This document shows positions 60,011-64,000 of a stretch of 64,000 bases of DNA, piece after piece (the stretch's first letter is position 1; each line of letters starts with the position of its first letter). Position numbers and translations under genes: made by a program. Below the pieces are notes generated by a model. The model did not search any database and was not told the DNA's origin. It worked only from the letters and a program-made list of their open reading frames with translations. The DNA comes from Lumbricus terrestris (taxonomy: Eukaryota; Annelida; Clitellata; Crassiclitellata; Lumbricidae). The stretch lies in NCBI GenBank assembly GCA_949752735.1, contig OX457037.1, positions 13,040,432-13,104,431 of the forward strand, written 5' to 3'.

Positions 60011-63000
60011 TCAAAACACCCGAATCTTCATGACCATAGTTTTATTCATAAGTTCTTCAAACTTCTTTAACATTGTAGATTTTGTCGATGCTACAATCAG
60101 GTCATCCACATGAATTGAGATATAAATCCATCCATCATCGTACTGTTTTGAATATAAACATTGATCATTGTCACTTCTCTTGTATCCATCAGTGACAAGT
60201 ACTTCATTGAGCTTTTTGTTCCATTCATTTGCTCCTTGTTTAAGTCCATATAAATTCTTTTTCAATTTACAGACTTCTGTAGTGCCTTTCTGATATCCAT
60301 CAGGTTGTTTCATGTAGACTTCATGAGATAGTTTACCATTCAGGTAAGCGGTTTCCACATCATAGTGTTTTACTATCATGCCTTTAGAACCTGCTATAGT
60401 CAAGATAGTTCTCAGAGTTGATGGTTTTGCTACTGGAGCAAATACTTCATCATAGTCTTCTCCAAATTTCTGAGAATATCCTTGTGCTACTAAACGAGCT
60501 TTATATCTTGTTATATTTCCCTTTTCATCTTTCTTGATTTTGTAAACCCATTTGCTACCAATGGCTGTTTTGTTTTCAGGTAATTCTGTTAAGACCCATG
60601 TTCCATTTTCATCCAATGATTTCATTTCATCATCCATTGCTTTCCGCCAGGATTCTTGTTGTTGACAAGATATTGCTTCCTTGTAACTTCTTGGTTCTGG
60701 CTCAACTGTTGTTATTTTATTAATGGTTTCAATTAGTCTTTCAGGCGGTTTTGCCTTGTTGACTCTTTCTGATCTTCTTAAATTTACCTGAGTGTCTGTA
60801 GTGTCTGTAGTTTCCTTATCAGGCTGTGTAATTTCTTCCTCGGGTAATTGATGTGTCGGAAAAAGAATAGTTTCATCATCAAAATCTGAATTTGACGACA
60901 GTTCTTCAACGTCCAAATCAAAATCACCCTCTGTTGACAAATGTGGATCTGTCTCGAGAAAAATTACATCTCTACTGACGTATACTTTGTTGGTATTCAC
61001 ATCTAGTAGTCTGTAACCTTTTGTGCCTCTTTCATAACCGACGAAGGTCAATTTCTTGGCTTTATCGTCCAATTTCTGCCTTTTCTCTGCAGGAATTGCT
61101 ATGTACGCTTTAGATCCGAATCTCTTTATGTAGCTTAAATTTGGTTTTCTTTTGTTCCATCTTTCATAGGGAGTAACTTCAATCCCTTCAACTGGTAATC
61201 TGTTCTGTAAATGGTTTGCTGTCATTATGGTTTCACCCCAAAATTGTAGCGGTAGATCTGCATCCTTTAACATGCATCTTGTCATCTCGGTGAGATAACG
61301 ATTCTTTCTTTCTGCACAACCATTCTGTTGAGGAGTATAAGGGTTTGTGAATTCTGCTTGAATTCCTTCACTTTTCATGAAATTCTGTAACCTTTGAGCT
61401 GTGTATTCCCCTCCTCCATCTGATCGAATTCTTTTCGGTGTTTTACCAAACCTTGTCTGAACATGCTTGACGTACTCTTGAATCTTTTCAGGTACTTCAG
61501 ATTTATTTGCCAATAAATACACTTCTGTATATTTACTGTAATCATCAATCATCGTCATGAAATATCTTTTCCCACCAGGTGTTGTTGTCTGCATTGGTCC
61601 ACAAACATCTGTATGTATTAAGTCTAGAATCTCATCTGACTTGGAATCTGACTTCTTTGGAATTGACTTTCTTGTCATCTTTGTTTGAATGCAACATTCA
61701 CACACACTTGAGAATTTACACGGCTTGATGATGATTCCTGATACTTTATTCTGATTCACCATGTTTTGTATGGCTTTTGGATCTCTGTGTCCCATTCTGT
61801 TATGCCAAACGTGTATGCAACCTGTGCAGCTTTGTGCAACCTGTGCGATATGTGTTTCCTTTACTTTATTCGTTTGGTCAGAGATTCTCAATTCAAACAA
61901 ATCATTTTTGTCATCTGCAATTGCTATTGCTTCTCCATCCTTTATGATAGTGCATTTGTTTTCCTTGAATCTCACTTCACAACCTTTACTGACAAGTTTC
62001 TTTACTGAAATTAAATTTCCTTCCAATTGTGGGACGTACAAGACTCCGCACAATTTTGCAACATGTATCTCTCCATTTTCCTTTATGAAATTTATCATCA
62101 CATCACCAATTCCAGCTGTTTTAATCTTTCGACCATCAGCGAGAAAAACTTCACTGTTGTACTGTCTGTTAATGTTCAAGAAGAAATTTCTGTTACTGCA
62201 CATATGTGTTGTTGCACCGGAATCAACGTGCCAAACACAGCTTATGTCTCTTTCGTACGCTTTAAGACATGTATGTGCTACACTTTCTGTTGGTTTTTCT
62301 TCATTGAAATTTTCTCTCAACGTTTTAACCGCGTGGTCTGGATTTCTTTTCTTCCACTGGATATATTTTCTGCAATCCCTTTTTATGTGGTTAGGTTTCT
62401 TACAGAAATAACATGTGCGATGTTCCTTAGGATTTGTTTCTGGTTCTGTTGCCTTTAAAACCTTTAATTCCTGTCCTTTATGTGTTGAGGATTTACTTGT
62501 CCTTCTTGTAAACTCTTCAAGGAGTTTGTTTTTGACTAATTCAACAGTCAAATCACCTTCGGGTCTGCTTTCTAATGCCGTAATCAGTGTCACGTAACTT
62601 TCTGGAAGACTACTGAGGAAGAAAGCAACTGTTAAATGCTCTGCCAACGTTTCTCCCAACGCCGTGAGCTGGTCAATTAAATTTTCCATTTCCGCAAGAT
62701 GGTTTTGCATATCACCATGTTCTGTTAACTTTAATGCACACAGTTTTCTCAATAAATTGACTTTACTGGACAGTGTTGCCTTTTGATAATACTTCTTTAA
62801 TTGTTCCCATGAACCTTTTGCCGTAGTTTCTTTCCTTATTAGATGAAGTTGGTTGTCTTCAACTAACAAACCTATCGTGGCTCTTGCTTTTCCATCTTTA
62901 CTTTGCCACGCTTCCGTAATAGGATCGGGGGTTTCTTTAGTGACAGTGTCCCACAAGTCCTCTTTAATTAGCAGAAGTTCAACTTTAAACTTCCAAATCT

Positions 63001-63052
63001 GGTAGTTGCTATTATTCAGTTTTGCGATTTTACCTGAGCCTTTATCCGTCAT
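60011..63052 (-). CDS. Copia gag-pol polyprotein, truncated in reverse transcriptase
   Basis: 1013 residues in one frame. Gag 1-240 with zinc knuckle C214-C217-H222-C227; protease DSGAT at 277-281; integrase zinc motif H417/H422 with C451/C454; integrase core D482, D545 and E581 with the 35-residue spacing expected; a chromodomain-free linker with RRSERVNKAKPP; reverse transcriptase from about 834 (KWVYKIKKDE) with YDVETAYLNG (897-906) and HVDD at 981-984. The frame ends abruptly after KTMVMKIRVF, at the place where copia RT normally continues with DLG. A one-base shift plus a deletion of roughly 200 codons explains this. The product could still supply Gag, protease and integrase, but not a complete RT/RNase H, so new copies would need help from another element. 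Confidence 0.95.
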   Translation of the reverse strand: MTDKGSGKIAKLNNSNYQIWKFKVELLLIKEDLWDTVTKETPDPITEAWQSKDGKARATIGLLVEDNQLHLIRKETTAKGSWEQLKKYYQKATLSSKVNLLRKLCALKLTEHGDMQNHLAEMENLIDQLTALGETLAEHLTVAFFLSSLPESYVTLITALESRPEGDLTVELVKNKLLEEFTRRTSKSSTHKGQELKVLKATEPETNPKEHRTCYFCKKPNHIKRDCRKYIQWKKRNPDHAVKTLRENFNEEKPTESVAHTCLKAYERDISCVWHVDSGATTHMCSNRNFFLNINRQYNSEVFLADGRKIKTAGIGDVMINFIKENGEIHVAKLCGVLYVPQLEGNLISVKKLVSKGCEVRFKENKCTIIKDGEAIAIADDKNDLFELRISDQTNKVKETHIAQVAQSCTGCIHVWHNRMGHRDPKAIQNMVNQNKVSGIIIKPCKFSSVCECCIQTKMTRKSIPKKSDSKSDEILDLIHTDVCGPMQTTTPGGKRYFMTMIDDYSKYTEVYLLANKSEVPEKIQEYVKHVQTRFGKTPKRIRSDGGGEYTAQRLQNFMKSEGIQAEFTNPYTPQQNGCAERKNRYLTEMTRCMLKDADLPLQFWGETIMTANHLQNRLPVEGIEVTPYERWNKRKPNLSYIKRFGSKAYIAIPAEKRQKLDDKAKKLTFVGYERGTKGYRLLDVNTNKVYVSRDVIFLETDPHLSTEGDFDLDVEELSSNSDFDDETILFPTHQLPEEEITQPDKETTDTTDTQVNLRRSERVNKAKPPERLIETINKITTVEPEPRSYKEAISCQQQESWRKAMDDEMKSLDENGTWVLTELPENKTAIGSKWVYKIKKDEKGNITRYKARLVAQGYSQKFGEDYDEVFAPVAKPSTLRTILTIAGSKGMIVKHYDVETAYLNGKLSHEVYMKQPDGYQKGTTEVCKLKKNLYGLKQGANEWNKKLNEVLVTDGYKRSDNDQCLYSKQYDDGWIYISIHVDDLIVASTKSTMLKKFEELMNKTMVMKIRVF

Positions 63053-63213
63053 CTTTATTCTTTCGGTGAAAAGAAATAATCAACTGTTTCTCGCATTTCT
63101 GTCGCGATGTAAGAAAACAGTCACGCTGTACTGCGCAGTTGACCGGATTATCCTTATTTGTCTTATTAAAGTTCTATTTCATAAACTTTTGTGATCATTA
63201 CGTGCTCTAGGCT

Positions 63214-63229
63214 TGCTGGGCCCATAACC
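63214..63229 (-). other. Primer-binding site, complementary to the middle of initiator tRNA-Met
   Basis: Plus strand TGCTGGGCCCATAACC equals the anticodon stem-loop of metazoan initiator tRNA-Met; so the element RNA pairs with it, directly next to the 5' LTR. Drosophila copia primes with a 5' half-molecule of the same tRNA at the same place. Confidence 0.88.
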
Positions 63230-63427
63230 TGTTAAGAAACGAAGCGGATCACTTAGTAAACGATAAGATTTTAATAAGATTAATCGCCATGATCCATAAC
63301 TGAACTAGCTGTCATTCTGCTGTTACCGGAAAAGGGAAGAACTAAACGCGAGAAAGAAGAACTGACGACTACATAATGTTAGGATAATCATAGTCGTTAT
63401 ATAGCGCTAGATCTATAAAGTCCAACA
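63230..63427 (-). repeat. 5' LTR of the copia element
   Basis: 198 bp, identical to 59581-59778. Confidence 0.97.
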
Positions 63428-63447
63428 AAAATGTCCTTTTTGACGTG

Positions 63448-63525
63448 CTAGAGTCGGGAGCGCTTCTGAGTAGTCCCTTGAAGAAGCGCTATATAAATTC
63501 TTGATTGAATGAATGAACGAATCAG
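63448..63525 (+). repeat. LINE 3' tail, target region of the copia insertion
   Basis: GGGAGCGCTTCTGAGTAGTC, CTTGAAGAAGCGCTATATAA and (TGAA)n: plus-strand form of the recurrent CR1-like tail, 20 bp from the copia insertion. Confidence 0.7.
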
Positions 63526-63529
63526 TGGT

Positions 63530-64000
63530 GACAGACGTGAAGCTTTATTATTATTAAATAAATTTGTAACGCACGCAAGGTCACACCGAAATGTGAATCT
63601 GAGGCGCGGGTAGTCAGCCGCCAGAGGAAGAAGTCGAATAATAAGTGACCTGATTTTAAAACACGCTGACATGTGCATCGTTGCTGACGCATAGCTAAAC
63701 AAAGGGGGCCAACGCTTATCGTCTTTGTTACACCACGATACGTTCTAAAGAGAGATTAGCCTACTAGCAGCTGCGTCCATCCCCTGTAGCTGCAAATGCG
63801 TGCAACATTTTCTTTCAAAGCTTCTGCAGCATTCGTTGCCCAGCTGCAGGCTACGCATAAAAGCAGCCAATAACATTTTGCACACCTGTGTGTGTATTGG
63901 TTGTGCAATGTGCAGCCTACATATCAGAGTAGATTTTTTACAGTAGAAAAGCCATCACTAGGTATACTTATAGACCTAGGCTTATAATATGGGTTTAATA
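63530..64000. other. No gene recognised
   Basis: 63800-63945 resembles 42060-42220, so part is a dispersed repeat. Nothing else stands out. Confidence 0.45.

Larger units (their letters stand above)
59581..63427 (-). mobile_element. Ty1/copia LTR retrotransposon, 3847 bp, minus strand
   Basis: Two 198-bp LTRs, TG...CA, at 59581-59778 and 63230-63427, identical base for base, with a perfect 5-bp target duplication AAAAT (59576-59580, 63428-63432). Beside the right (5') LTR is a primer site matching the anticodon arm of initiator tRNA-Met; beside the left LTR a short purine tract. The single gag-pol frame has integrase before reverse transcriptase, the copia order. Identical LTRs mean the insertion is recent. 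Confidence 0.97.

Noticed and set aside
61761..62458. Plus-strand frames of 143-216 residues
   Set aside because: They are antisense shadows of the copia gag-pol frame and have no domain.

Overview
The window is a piece of a metazoan nuclear genome, most likely from a marine invertebrate or invertebrate deuterostome. Small exons with GT-AG splice sites, long introns, many microsatellites, hAT-type and mariner-type DNA elements, 3' ends of CR1-like LINEs, tRNA-derived SINEs and a Ty1/copia retrotransposon all point that way. The palindrome TAGGCCTA recurs dozens of times. The species cannot be fixed from the sequence alone; the mix of multi-exon dihydroflavonol-reductase-like genes, a long Mab-21-type protein and an LRAT-domain gene fits hemichordate, lancelet, echinoderm or lophotrochozoan genomes.

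Left half (1-36 kb): a minus-strand tandem array of extended short-chain dehydrogenase/reductase genes of the dihydroflavonol-4-reductase / cinnamoyl-CoA-reductase-like type. Gene A (5' part only, cut by the window edge at base 1), gene B (complete, nine exons, 7079-23881, 366 codons) and gene C (eight exons found, 28290-35721, first exon not located) share exon lengths and phases exactly. A broken exon of a further paralogue lies near 41.86 kb. Gene B looks like a mosaic: its promoter side and exons 1-2 are a recent copy of gene A, a truncated A-type exon 3 sits in its intron at 21.44-21.51 kb, and its working exon 3 onward comes from a more diverged paralogue. The introns are full of mobile elements.

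Middle (36-50 kb): simple repeats, MITEs, and a plus-strand LRAT/NlpC-P60-like acyltransferase gene with four recognisable exons (44397-48131). One of its introns holds a minisatellite that runs up to the splice acceptor; another holds a perfect 36-bp-arm hairpin and a LINE fragment.

Right (50-64 kb): an intact 969-codon minus-strand Mab-21 / cGAS-like receptor-family gene with a helical TPR-like C-terminal half (50641-53550), a composite hAT-type element 38 bp upstream of its ATG, more repeats, and a young Ty1/copia element (59581-63427) with two identical 198-bp LTRs and a perfect AAAAT target duplication. Its polyprotein lacks the end of reverse transcriptase and most of RNase H.

No prokaryotic feature, CRISPR array or operon is present. 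Gene models were spliced by eye and should be read as predictions.
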